Part shown: one piece after another, positions 33,988 through 42,414 of the stretch
Numbering within the stretch: the stretch's first letter is position 1
Layout of the letters: the number at the start of each line of letters is the position of its first letter
Assembly (NCBI GenBank): GCA_963700735.1
Contig: CAVOYR010000005.1
Coordinates: 620,001-684,000 of the forward strand
Direction of reading: 5' to 3'
DNA length: 64,000 nt
Origin: Anderseniella sp963700735
Lineage (GTDB): Bacteria; Pseudomonadota; Alphaproteobacteria; Rhizobiales; Aestuariivirgaceae
Position numbers and translations under genes: made by a program
Notes under the pieces: model-generated
What the model saw: only the letters and a program-made list of their open reading frames with translations
The model's database searches: none
Told to the model about the DNA's origin: nothing

Positions 33988-34829
33988 AGATCGCCCACTA
34001 CCGCACGCGGGTGCGCACCGGATATGCCGTGGTGGAGGGAGCATCGATGATCGAGCCCACCGACGGGTTCCGGCTGAAATACCCGGATCTCGCCAGCGTG
34101 CTGACCGGCGAGGGCCTGGCGGACCTCGCTCGCGACATTGACGGGCGTCCGGCCACCATCAGGCTGGATGACGTGGAGCTGCTGCCTCCGCTGCTGCCCA
34201 CCAACAAGGTGATCTGCGTCGGCATCAACTACCGCAAGAAGTATCCCGTTGAGGGCGCGGCACCGGAGCCGGACAACATCATCCTGTTCGGCAAGCAGCA
34301 CGATGCCATCGTGGGGCATTGCCAGCCGCTGGAGCAACCGCAGGGCAAGGCAGCGGAAACCTTTGATTATGAAGGTGAAATGACGCTGGTGATCGGCAAG
34401 GCCGGGCGACATATCGCGCGCGAGGATGCAATGGCACACGTGGCAGGCTTTACCATCCTGGATGACGGGTCGGTGCGCGGATGGCAGAAGCACTCGCTGC
34501 ATGCCGGCAAGAACTTTGCCCGCTCGGGCGGGTGCGGACCGTGGATCGTGACGGCGGACGAGATCGAGGACGTCAACGCCATGACGCTGACTACCAGGGT
34601 CAATGGCGAGCTGCGACAGGAAACCGATGTCAGCCAGATGATATTCCCGCTGGACGAACTGATCGCCTACATCTCGCACTTCACGCCGCTGAACCCCGGC
34701 GACCTCATCGCCACGGGCTCACCCGAAGGCGCAGGCGGCAGCTTCTCGCCAACGAAATTCCTGAAGGCCGGCGACGAGATCGAGATCACCGTGTCAGGCG
34801 TCGGCACACTGAACAACGTGGTGGACTGA
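33984..34829 (+). CDS. Fumarylacetoacetate hydrolase family protein
   Basis: A 281-aa FAH-family enzyme: KVICVGINYRKK at the start of the domain, then FDYEGEMTLVIGKAGR providing the metal-binding glutamates, and LIATGSPEGAGGSFSPTKFL, the C-terminal GTPxGxG-like loop. These enzymes cleave or decarboxylate beta-keto acids or hydrate 2-oxo acids. It starts inside the stop of the ketopantoate-reductase-like gene (ATGA) and ends the three-gene operon. It converges on the amidase gene 25 bp away. Confidence 0.88.
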   Translation: MKIAHYRTRVRTGYAVVEGASMIEPTDGFRLKYPDLASVLTGEGLADLARDIDGRPATIRLDDVELLPPLLPTNKVICVGINYRKKYPVEGAAPEPDNIILFGKQHDAIVGHCQPLEQPQGKAAETFDYEGEMTLVIGKAGRHIAREDAMAHVAGFTILDDGSVRGWQKHSLHAGKNFARSGGCGPWIVTADEIEDVNAMTLTTRVNGELRQETDVSQMIFPLDELIAYISHFTPLNPGDLIATGSPEGAGGSFSPTKFLKAGDEIEITVSGVGTLNNVVD

Positions 34830-34854
34830 GAACGGCCGAGCCCCAGCGGTCGAC

Positions 34855-36279
34855 CTACGCCTCTCGGGCAAACAGCCTTTCCGCCATCACACCAACGCGC
34901 GCTTCAATCTCCTCCATGGCATCAAGGATCATGTCTTCGCGGAAGCGGGACGATACGAGCTGCACGCCCACCGGCAGGCCGTCGTTGTAGTTGGCCGGAA
35001 TGTTGCCCGCCGGCAATCCGGTATAGTTGAAGGCCATCGAGTACATTCCCGCGCCGAGCGTCTCGATCACACCCTCCATACCCTGCGCATCGCGGTCCCA
35101 GTCATAGGTGGGGGCCGGAAGGAACGGCGTCAGGGCCAGCGGATACTGCTGGAGGAACAGGTTGAACTGGCGGTGATAGTGGTTCCGCTTGGCCATCAAC
35201 AGCAGAAGGTCTGTGCCATCTGGCGGGTCGAAGTATGCGTCATAGTCGGCGAATATGCGCTTCAACTCGTCGGTGCCGTGCTTGTCGATCTCGCCACGCA
35301 GCACGGCGTTCACCTCTCCGAACAGCGCCCTGCCGCCGTCGCGGCCCGCTTCACGCAGGTCGGGCATGTCCACTTCGACCACATCATATCCTGCGTCGGC
35401 CAGGCAATCGCGCGCCGTGAACAGTGCCTTCTCCACGGCCGGATGCAGATCAAATTCGTAGGTGTTCCTCGTAAAGGCCACCTTGATGCGGCCATCGGGC
35501 CGCGGACTTTGCCAGCCCATCGGCACCATCCACGGGTCATGCGCATCATAGCGGATCAACGCCTGCATGCCCGAGCGCACGTCGCGCACCTCGCGCGCGA
35601 TTACACCTTGCACCGACGTGATCTGGGCCAGCAGTCCACGCTCTGCCTTTTGCGACGGGTTCCAGGCAGGCACGCGGCCAAGGCCAGGCTTGACCGTGGC
35701 GGCACCGGTGGCTGCTGCCGGGTAGCGCAGGGAACCGCCAATGTCGTTACCGTGCGCCAGTGCTCCCATCCCGGACATGACAGCCGTCGATGCCCCGCCG
35801 GATGACCCCCCGGATGAGGCAGTGTCATTCCACGGGTTGAACGTGCGCCCGTGCAAGGCATTGGTGGTGGTGGCGCGGAACGAGAACTCAGGCGTGTTGG
35901 TGCGACCGATAACGATGGCACCTGCAGCCTTGAGATTTTTCACCAGTGGAGCGTCGTCAGGGGCAATGACATCGGCATACGCCTTGACGCCATTTGGTGT
36001 GGCCTTGCCCTTCTGGTCGACGTTTTCCTTTATGGTGACAGGCACACCATGCAGCGGACCCATGGGGCCGGAGCTCGCCAGAAGCGCGTCGTGCTGCCTT
36101 GCCTGCTCAATGGCGTCGTCGCCCAGGTCATCGACCACCGCATTCAACGCCGGATTGACCCGCCGCATGCGCTCGACCACGGCAGTGACCGCCTCCTCAC
36201 ACGAGACTTCGCCGCCTGCGATGTTGGCGGCCAGATCAACCGCGCTCAATTGCCAAAGTGGTGTGCCGGTCATTCGCAA
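34855..36279 (-). CDS. Amidase (amidase signature family)
   Basis: A 474-aa amidase-signature enzyme with the Ser-cisSer-Lys triad elements: lysine in HGVPVTIKENVDQKG, the glycine/serine-rich segment ASSGGSSGGASTAV, and the nucleophile motif GNDIGGSLRYPA. It is the last gene of the minus-strand operon after aguB and aguA. It might release ammonia from a carboxamide in the same nitrogen-scavenging context. The substrate is unknown. Confidence 0.9.
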   Translation of the reverse strand: MRMTGTPLWQLSAVDLAANIAGGEVSCEEAVTAVVERMRRVNPALNAVVDDLGDDAIEQARQHDALLASSGPMGPLHGVPVTIKENVDQKGKATPNGVKAYADVIAPDDAPLVKNLKAAGAIVIGRTNTPEFSFRATTTNALHGRTFNPWNDTASSGGSSGGASTAVMSGMGALAHGNDIGGSLRYPAAATGAATVKPGLGRVPAWNPSQKAERGLLAQITSVQGVIAREVRDVRSGMQALIRYDAHDPWMVPMGWQSPRPDGRIKVAFTRNTYEFDLHPAVEKALFTARDCLADAGYDVVEVDMPDLREAGRDGGRALFGEVNAVLRGEIDKHGTDELKRIFADYDAYFDPPDGTDLLLLMAKRNHYHRQFNLFLQQYPLALTPFLPAPTYDWDRDAQGMEGVIETLGAGMYSMAFNYTGLPAGNIPANYNDGLPVGVQLVSSRFREDMILDAMEEIEARVGVMAERLFAREA

Positions 36280-36330
36280 GGTCCCTGTGCTCGTCGAAAC
36301 GTCAGAGGCGGCAAAGGCCTCACCCGGTGC

Positions 36331-37233
36331 TCACAATTGCCGCGCGGGTCCGCCGAACACCGACGCGGTGCCATCCAGCGAGGCAACCTTGCCGTAAAGC
36401 TCCGGCCGGCGGTCACGGAAGATGCCCCAGTAGCTGCGCTTTTCGGCGAGGTCGTCAAGGTCGAAGGTGTGCGTCAGCACCGTCTCGGATGTACGGTCAG
36501 CCTCGGCCACCTTCTCGCCGGTGAAATCGGCAATGAACGATGAGCCGTAGAATGTCATCTCGGTGCCGTTGCGGCCGGGTTCGGTGCCGACCCGGTTGGA
36601 GGCCACGACGGGCATCAGGTTGGCACCGGCATGGCCCTGCTGCACGCGCTGCCAGTGGGCCGCGCTGTCCCAGGTGGGGTCGAGCAGTTCAGACCCGATT
36701 GCCGTGGGGAAGAACAGCAGTTCCGCGCCCATCAGCGCCATGGAGCGGGCCGTTTCGGGAAACCACTGGTCCCAGCAGATGCCGACACCAATGCGCCCGA
36801 ACGCCGTATCCCAGACCTTGAACCCGGTATCGCCGGGCGAGAAGTAGTACTTTTCCTGGTAGCCGGAGCCATGCGGGATGTGGCTCTTGCGGTAGATACC
36901 GAGGTTCTTGCCGTCGGCATCGATGATGGCGATGGAGTTGAAGCGGGCGTTGCCGGCTTCCTCGTAGAACGACACCGGCAACACCATGCCGAGTTCCTTC
37001 GCCACACCCCTGAAATGCTCGATGGTCGGATGGCCCTGAGCCGGCAGGGCGCGCTTGTAGAATTCGGGCAACTCGTCCTGGCAGAAGTAGTATCCCTCGA
37101 ACAGCTCCTGCAGCAGCGCAATGTTGGCACCTGCCTTGTGGGCCTGGCGCACCAGCTTCTCGCCGTGCTCGACGTTTTCCTTCACCACATCGGTGCAGGC
37201 CATCTGCGTGGCGGCAACGGTTACGTTTCGCAT
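36331..37233 (-). CDS. aguB: N-carbamoylputrescine amidase
   Basis: A 300-aa nitrilase-superfamily enzyme with catalytic triad Glu43 (LLQELFEGYYF), Lys116 (YRKSHIPHG) and Cys153 (GICWDQWFPE). The FEGYYFCQ and QWFPETAR contexts are those of N-carbamoylputrescine amidases, which split N-carbamoylputrescine to putrescine, CO2 and ammonia. It lies 6 bp after aguA in the direction of transcription, which firmly supports the assignment. Cytoplasmic. Confidence 0.93.
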   Translation of the reverse strand: MRNVTVAATQMACTDVVKENVEHGEKLVRQAHKAGANIALLQELFEGYYFCQDELPEFYKRALPAQGHPTIEHFRGVAKELGMVLPVSFYEEAGNARFNSIAIIDADGKNLGIYRKSHIPHGSGYQEKYYFSPGDTGFKVWDTAFGRIGVGICWDQWFPETARSMALMGAELLFFPTAIGSELLDPTWDSAAHWQRVQQGHAGANLMPVVASNRVGTEPGRNGTEMTFYGSSFIADFTGEKVAEADRTSETVLTHTFDLDDLAEKRSYWGIFRDRRPELYGKVASLDGTASVFGGPARQL

Positions 37234-37239
37234 GTCTGG

Positions 37240-38271
37240 TCAGCCTCCATTTGCTGTGCACAGCGGCTCTTGCTGGGTGATGCAGTGAACACCGCCGCCG
37301 GCCTTGAAGATGTCGAGCGCGGGCACGGATACCACCGCGCGATCATTGAACAAACGCCGGAAGATGCCGGCGGTTTCCTCGTCCTTGGGATCATCGAACG
37401 CGCACAGCACCACGCCGCCGTTGACGAACGAGAAATTGACATAGGTACATGACAGCGGTTCACCCTGGTGGGTGCGCTCGGCAGGTGCATCCAGCACGAT
37501 CACCTCGAGCGCGCGCCCGGTTGCGTCGCGTTCGGCACGCATGATCGCCTCGATTTCCTTCGCGGTTTCATGGTCCGGGTGATCCGGGTCGGGCTGGCCA
37601 TGGACCATCACGACACCGGGCTTCACGAATACGGCCAGTGTGTCGACGTGACCATCGGTGCCCGCCTCCAGCGTGTCGGCTTCCATGCCGCGCGGCAGCC
37701 AGATGGCCTTGCGGGTGCCCAGCTTGGCGTGCATCTCGGCCTCGATTTCCTCGCGGGTCCAGCTCGGATTGCGGTTGTGATTGAGCTGCACCGTCTCTGT
37801 GAGCAACAGCGTGCCCTCGCCATCGACGTGGATTGCGCCACCCTCGTTGACCAGCCTCGACGGCAAGCGTTCGGCACCTGCCTTTTCTGCCACGAAACGC
37901 GCCACCAGTGCATCGGCAGACCGTTCCGGGAAAGTCCGCCCACCCCAGCCGTTGAATTGCCAGTCAACCGCGCCGAGCTCGCCATTGTCACCAACCACGA
38001 AGGTGGGGCCAATGTCGCGCATCCAGCTGTCGCCCAGTTCCCGCTCGACGATGGAAACGTTCGGCCCGAGGTAGCTACGCGCGGTGTCCATTTCGCCCGG
38101 CGGCACGACCATGATCACCGGCTCGAAGCCCGACACCGCGTTGGCGGCACCTGCCCACGCTACATAGGCCTCGTCCGGCGAGCCAACGAACTCGAACAGG
38201 TCAGGATTATTTGGCCAAGCCATCCATGTTCGCGCATGTGGCTGCCATTCCGGCGGCATTCTCCAGCCCAT
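37240..38271 (-). CDS. aguA: Agmatine deiminase
   Basis: A 343-aa guanidino-modifying (PPAD fold) enzyme. Substrate and catalytic motifs are MPPEWQPHARTWMAWP, DSWMRDIGPTFVV, GTDGHVDTLAVFV and the C-terminal GGGVHCITQQEP with nucleophile Cys330. It hydrolyses agmatine to N-carbamoylputrescine and ammonia. With aguB it makes putrescine independently of ornithine decarboxylase. First gene of the aguA-aguB-amidase operon. Confidence 0.94.
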   Translation of the reverse strand: MGWRMPPEWQPHARTWMAWPNNPDLFEFVGSPDEAYVAWAGAANAVSGFEPVIMVVPPGEMDTARSYLGPNVSIVERELGDSWMRDIGPTFVVGDNGELGAVDWQFNGWGGRTFPERSADALVARFVAEKAGAERLPSRLVNEGGAIHVDGEGTLLLTETVQLNHNRNPSWTREEIEAEMHAKLGTRKAIWLPRGMEADTLEAGTDGHVDTLAVFVKPGVVMVHGQPDPDHPDHETAKEIEAIMRAERDATGRALEVIVLDAPAERTHQGEPLSCTYVNFSFVNGGVVLCAFDDPKDEETAGIFRRLFNDRAVVSVPALDIFKAGGGVHCITQQEPLCTANGG

Positions 38272-38507
38272 TGAAGCCTCGGTAGATTGAGCAATAAGAG
38301 ACGCCGACCATAGCCGATTTGATCCGGCTTTGAAGCAGCAAATGAAAGGCCTAGAGGTGTCCCAGTCTCAATTATCATCACCATCTGGTCTCAAATTTCC
38401 CGGTGATTTTGGTGCTTGTGGACCCACGCGCGGATCGCCTAGCACATGGTCCGGGGTCTGCCGGCGACGGTGTGCCATTTGCCAATACCGACCGGGGGAC
38501 AATCGTC

Positions 38508-39134
38508 TTGGACCTGACAACCATATCGAATTTCCTGCAGATCGTGCTCGCCGACATCGTGCTGTCCGGCGACAATGCGCTGATCATCGGCATGGCCGCC
38601 GCTGGCCTCGCGCCGGAGCTGCGCAAGAAGGCCATCATCTACGGCATGGCAGTGGCGGCGATCCTGCGCATCATCTTTGCCGTATTCGCCACCTACCTGC
38701 TGGAAGTACAGGGGCTGCTGTTCCTGGGCGGCCTGCTGCTGGTGTGGGTGTGCTGGCGGCTCTATGGCGAAATTCGCGAGCAACTGGCCGAGAAGGCAGC
38801 AGAGGCGCAGCACGAGGCCGAGGAAGGTGGCTATACCGGCCCTCCCCGGCGCACCATGGCGCAGGCGCTTCTCTCCATCACCATTGCAGACGTGTCCATG
38901 TCCATCGACAACGTGCTGGCAGTCGCGGCAATCGCGCGCGAAAACACCACCCTGCTGGTGTTCGGGCTGGTGCTGGCCATTGCGCTGATGGGCTTTGCCG
39001 CCTCGATCATCGTCAAGGTACTCACCCGTTACCCGATCATTTCGTGGGCCGGGCTGCTGGTGCTGATTTACGTGGCTGGCCGCATGCTGTACGAGGGCTG
39101 GCCGGACGCTGCTGCCCTTGCCGGAATTGCATGA
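38508..39134 (+). CDS. TerC family membrane protein
   Basis: A 208-aa integral membrane protein with the TerC signature: FLQIVLADIVLSGDNALIIG near the N-terminus and LLSITIADVSMSIDNVLAVAA in the second half, each with Asp-Asn in the membrane. The loop between is charged. A TTG start at 38508 is preferred because GGGGGAC at 38494-38500 lies upstream and homology begins at LDLTTISNFL; the frame is open further upstream. TerC/Alx-like proteins are linked to metal (manganese) export or tolerance. Confidence 0.85.
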   Translation: MDLTTISNFLQIVLADIVLSGDNALIIGMAAAGLAPELRKKAIIYGMAVAAILRIIFAVFATYLLEVQGLLFLGGLLLVWVCWRLYGEIREQLAEKAAEAQHEAEEGGYTGPPRRTMAQALLSITIADVSMSIDNVLAVAAIARENTTLLVFGLVLAIALMGFAASIIVKVLTRYPIISWAGLLVLIYVAGRMLYEGWPDAAALAGIA

Positions 39135-39215
39135 ACTGCCGCCGTCACTTGGCCGCATTTGATGGCTACTGCGAAGGCTGATTTGCTTGTCCTTCTTGTT
39201 CGGGAACCCCGTCAA

Positions 39216-39692
39216 ATGAAGTCTGGTGCCTTGTTCGCGCTTGCCCTTTCCTGCCTTGCGGTGCTGCCGATTGCAGCAAGCGCTCCTCCGGTTGCAGCCC
39301 AGACTCAGGTACTTCCTGATCAACAGACGTCGGATTCCGCCATCATCGAGATGAAGATTGGCAAGATCGGCTTCCTGGTGGGCGTGTCGCGCGGCGACGG
39401 ACGGGTGTTCTACAATGGCCGTGAAGCAGAACTGGACATCAACGGCCTGCGTATCGGGCTGACCATCGGTGCCTCCTTCGCCACCATGCGCGGCGAGGTT
39501 TACAACCTGACCCGTCTCGAGGACATCGCAGGCACCTATGTTACGGCACAGGCCTCCGTCGTTGCCATCAAGGGTGGCGGACAGAACCTCGTGCTGGTCA
39601 ACGAAAACGGCGTGCGGCTGGTGCTGTGGGGCGAACAGAAGGGGCTTGATGCCTCGCTGGATGCCGGCGGCATGATCATTTCGCTGCGCTAG
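39216..39692 (+). CDS. Exported protein of unknown function
   Basis: A 158-aa protein with a Sec signal peptide (MKSGALFALALSCLAVLPIA, cleavage near PPVAAQ). The mature part is predicted to be beta-rich with repeated glycine turns (IGFLVGVSRGDGRVFYNGRE, GLRIGLTIGASFATMRGEVY, DIAGTYVTAQASVVAIKGGG). This pattern resembles small alphaproteobacterial envelope proteins such as the DUF1134/EipA type, but I cannot confirm the family. ATG 39216 is chosen because it starts the signal peptide. The gene converges on the ParA-like gene at 39721. Confidence 0.65.
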   Translation: MKSGALFALALSCLAVLPIAASAPPVAAQTQVLPDQQTSDSAIIEMKIGKIGFLVGVSRGDGRVFYNGREAELDINGLRIGLTIGASFATMRGEVYNLTRLEDIAGTYVTAQASVVAIKGGGQNLVLVNENGVRLVLWGEQKGLDASLDAGGMIISLR

Positions 39693-39720
39693 CCAGCGTT
39701 GACTGCGCCTCAAGGGGCGG

Positions 39721-40429
39721 TCAGATAAGCCCCATGTTCTTCAACGACCCCAGGTCGAGCGTCAGGTCGCGGCTTTGCAGCTGTGCCATCACGTCCGACA
39801 GGAATGAGCGCAGCCGTAACCGGACCATCGGGTCGAGACCCACATAGCCTTCCGTGGCAAAGCGCGCGAAGGAAAATGGTGCTTCCTCGGCTGCGGCAAG
39901 TGCTTCGCGGTCAACCTTCGGCAACATGAACTCGCCGTCCGGCTCGATCTCGTCGAACACGTCACGTGCCTGACGGGTTGTGATGCCATTGCCGATATAG
40001 GCATTGCGCACAAGGTAGAACGTCTCGGTCGAGAACGCGCCATGCAGGTCGCGCGCGGTCATCAGCGACGACAGAGGTCTTGTCGAGCATGAACACGATG
40101 AACAGCTCCAGCCCCGCATCATGGGCGGCATTGATGAAGTCGAGGTCATCGATCACGGTAAAGAACGGATCGAGGCCATGGGCCGGCAGGTCGACGACAT
40201 AGTCGCGGGTGGGGTCCGCCAGGGCGGTGTCGAACAGGCGGATCTGGCCGCTGGTGCGCTCCAGGTCGATCAGGCTCGACCGGGACGGAAAGAACCGCAC
40301 GATGTCGCCGCGCGGCTGGTCGCAGTCGAATACGTGCGGGTCGCGGCCGGTCAGCAGCAGGTGATCGGCAATCACGCGCGCCATCAGCGTCTTGCCGTTG
40401 CGGGACTCATCCGAGCACACCACTGTCAT
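39721..40429 (-). pseudogene. ParA-like P-loop protein with degenerate Walker A, frameshifted
   Basis: From ATG 40429 the frame reads MTVVCSDESRNGKTLMARVI (a degenerate P-loop, NGKT) and VFDCDQPRGDIVRFFPS, to FIVFMLDKTS at about 40080. It then continues in another frame (SLMTARDLHGAFSTETFYLV...) to the stop at 39721. Removing one base at 40066-40080 gives about 235 aa. The DxxxPRGxxxRFxP pattern is shared with the intact ParA-like protein 250 bp upstream (FDTENPRGTLQRFYP), so the two form a related pair. Function unknown. Sequencing error is likely for the break. Confidence 0.65.
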
Positions 40430-40604
40430 TCGGCTTACGGCGCGTCCGCTCAACTGCATGCCCCTGTGACGGCCCGGACCCGGCTTCCCGATGCGGGCAG
40501 CAAGGCGGGTGGCGAATCAAACCCGATGTCAGACTAACGAACAACTGGACTGGCGACGGCTTCAATCAGGCCAGTCACGCCAGGCAAACCCGGCGGAGTG
40601 ATTA

Positions 40605-40641
40605 CCGGCGTGCACTGCACAGTGCAGTACAGTCACGCCGG
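40605..40641. promoter_or_regulatory. Hairpin between the two ParA-like genes
   Basis: An inverted repeat with arms ccggcgtgcactgca and tgcagtacagtcacgccgg; the second arm has a 4-nt bulge and the loop is short. It lies in the 226-bp gap between the two ParA-like genes, about 45 bp after the upstream gene's stop. It may act as a terminator, an attenuator or a protein-binding site. No T-tract follows on the minus strand. Confidence 0.45.
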
Positions 40642-40685
40642 CACATCAGTGGCCGCCCACATGCGGCCCGGACGGTACGCAACCG

Positions 40686-41447
40686 TTACTTGGACTGCTT
40701 GCCCTTGCCAGTCTTGCCATCGCCGCCACCGGTCAGCATCTGGATCAGGCGGAGCTGGCTGAACTCTGCATCGAGGTCATCGCACCACTTCTTCACGTAG
40801 CCACGCAGCACGAACGAGAAGTTGGCTGCCTTGCCATCGGCGTCCTTGTTGTCGATGAAGTTCTTGTAGGTGACGTTGGCCAGGTCGACCTGTTCCGCCG
40901 CCATTTCGTTGAGCTTCGGAATCTCGATCTCGCGGGCTTCGTTGACGTTCTGGAAGTACCGCTGATAGGTCTTCTCGTCCCACTCGAAGAAGTTCGTTTC
41001 ATTGATGAAATTGCGTGCAACGACATAGTCGATGCCCTGCACGTAGGGCGTCACTTCAGACAGTTCGTCAAGCGAGGCAATGGCCGGGCCGACCACGTGG
41101 ATGAGGCCCATCTCGAACATGCCGTCGCGGGCTGCCTGCAGTACGCCGATCTTCTCGAACGTATCGAGGGCGTAGGACAGGTTGCCTGCCTTGAAATCGA
41201 CGACGGTGACCGGCACCTTCGCGGTTTCGAGCGTGTCGAGAACCTTCATCTGGTCTGCCACGTTGTGCAGGTCGATGATTTCGGTGATGTTCGGGTAGAA
41301 CCGCTGCAGGGTGCCGCGTGGGTTCTCCGTATCGAAGGCGCGTGCCAGCACGTTGTTCCGGTGCAGGTGATCCAACAGGGCACGCGAAATGGTGGTCTTG
41401 CCGACGCCGCCCTTGTCGGCACCAACCATGATCAGTACGGGTTTCAT
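40686..41447 (-). CDS. ParA/MinD-like ATPase of an unassigned family
   Basis: A 253-aa P-loop protein with a deviant Walker A, GADKGGVGKTT at residues 9-19, as in ParA/MinD/CobQ-type ATPases, and a Walker B-like strand VTVVDFKAGN. Unlike partition ParA proteins it has a FDTENPRGTLQRFYPN motif, a long alpha-helical C-terminal half rich in charged residues, and a lysine/glycine tail. No ParB-like gene or parS-type repeats are nearby. The second, degenerate relative follows downstream. ATG 41447 is chosen by the family N-terminus MKPVLIMVG. Function unknown. Confidence 0.7.
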   Translation of the reverse strand: MKPVLIMVGADKGGVGKTTISRALLDHLHRNNVLARAFDTENPRGTLQRFYPNITEIIDLHNVADQMKVLDTLETAKVPVTVVDFKAGNLSYALDTFEKIGVLQAARDGMFEMGLIHVVGPAIASLDELSEVTPYVQGIDYVVARNFINETNFFEWDEKTYQRYFQNVNEAREIEIPKLNEMAAEQVDLANVTYKNFIDNKDADGKAANFSFVLRGYVKKWCDDLDAEFSQLRLIQMLTGGGDGKTGKGKQSK

Positions 41448-41575
41448 GCTACACAATTCCCTCTCTTGTCTTGGACAAAACGCCCCCGCAGAGCGGGACC
41501 CGATTGGTCGAATAGCATGTTAGAAAGCTGTTCGCTACAGGTAGTGATCAAACTGTGAGGCGGTATGCATACAGC

Positions 41576-42304
41576 ATGAGTGATGCGGGGTTTCTGGCGC
41601 CGGCAACGTTTGTGGCCGCAGCGGATAAAATGCGCGATGGCGCGTGGGGCGGGCTTGGCTTCTTCCGGGCGGGCCGGGCAGCTGCGATTGCAGAACGGGT
41701 GGACGCGATGGTGGCATCAGGCGCGCACGTGCTGCCGCCGCCGGGGGACGTCTTCAAGGCGCTTGAGCTGACGCCACCGGACGAGGTGCGCGTCGTCATC
41801 CTGGGCCAGGACCCCTACCCGACGCCGGGCGATGCGCATGGCCTTGCGTTCTCGGTCGACGGCTGTGGGCGCAAGCTGCCGATGTCGCTGCGTACCATCT
41901 TTCGCGCCATCGGGCAGGACACCGGGCTGGTGATGCCGGCTCACGGCAACCTGAGCCAGTGGGCAAGGTCCGGCGTGCTTCTGCTGAACACGGTGCTGAC
42001 GGTGGAGGCAGGCAAGCCCAATGCGCACAAGCACCTCGGCTGGCAACAGCTGGCGCAAGACGTGCTTGGCCAACTGAATGCGCGCCATGATCCCGTGGTA
42101 TTCATGTTGTGGGGCAGCCAGGCGCAGGCCGCAGGCACCAGTCTCGACAAATCCAGGCACTGCATCATCGAAACCGTGCATCCCTCGCCGCTGGCCCGGG
42201 GGCCGGGGCCGGAGCACCGGTTCGTGGCGGCACGCCCGTTTGCGAGAGCCAACGACTGGCTTGCAGCGCGCAGCCTGCCAGCGCTTAACTGGTCACTGGA
42301 GTAA
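41576..42304 (+). CDS. ung: Uracil-DNA glycosylase, family 1
   Basis: A 242-aa enzyme with the family 1 motifs: GQDPYPTPGDAHGLAFS with water-activating Asp79, LLLNTVLTVEAGKPNAH, and ETVHPSPLARGPG with His202 (HPSPLA in place of the usual HPSPLS). It removes uracil from DNA. ATG 41576 is preferred to an in-frame GTG at 41555. It begins about 130 bp after the divergent ParA-like gene. Confidence 0.93.
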   Translation: MSDAGFLAPATFVAAADKMRDGAWGGLGFFRAGRAAAIAERVDAMVASGAHVLPPPGDVFKALELTPPDEVRVVILGQDPYPTPGDAHGLAFSVDGCGRKLPMSLRTIFRAIGQDTGLVMPAHGNLSQWARSGVLLLNTVLTVEAGKPNAHKHLGWQQLAQDVLGQLNARHDPVVFMLWGSQAQAAGTSLDKSRHCIIETVHPSPLARGPGPEHRFVAARPFARANDWLAARSLPALNWSLE

Positions 42305-42414
42305 CGGTATTGGCAAGATCATCCCGGTGCTGCCAATTGACAAGACAAAGGCAGAACGCCTAGGCAGTCGGTCCAGCCTGGTTTTGTTACCGTGAAGTCA
42401 AAGGCAAGAAACGC

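Noticed and set aside
42311..42339. attggca...tgccaat inverted repeat after ung
   Set aside because: Only 7-bp arms with a long loop and no T-tract. Too weak to call a terminator.
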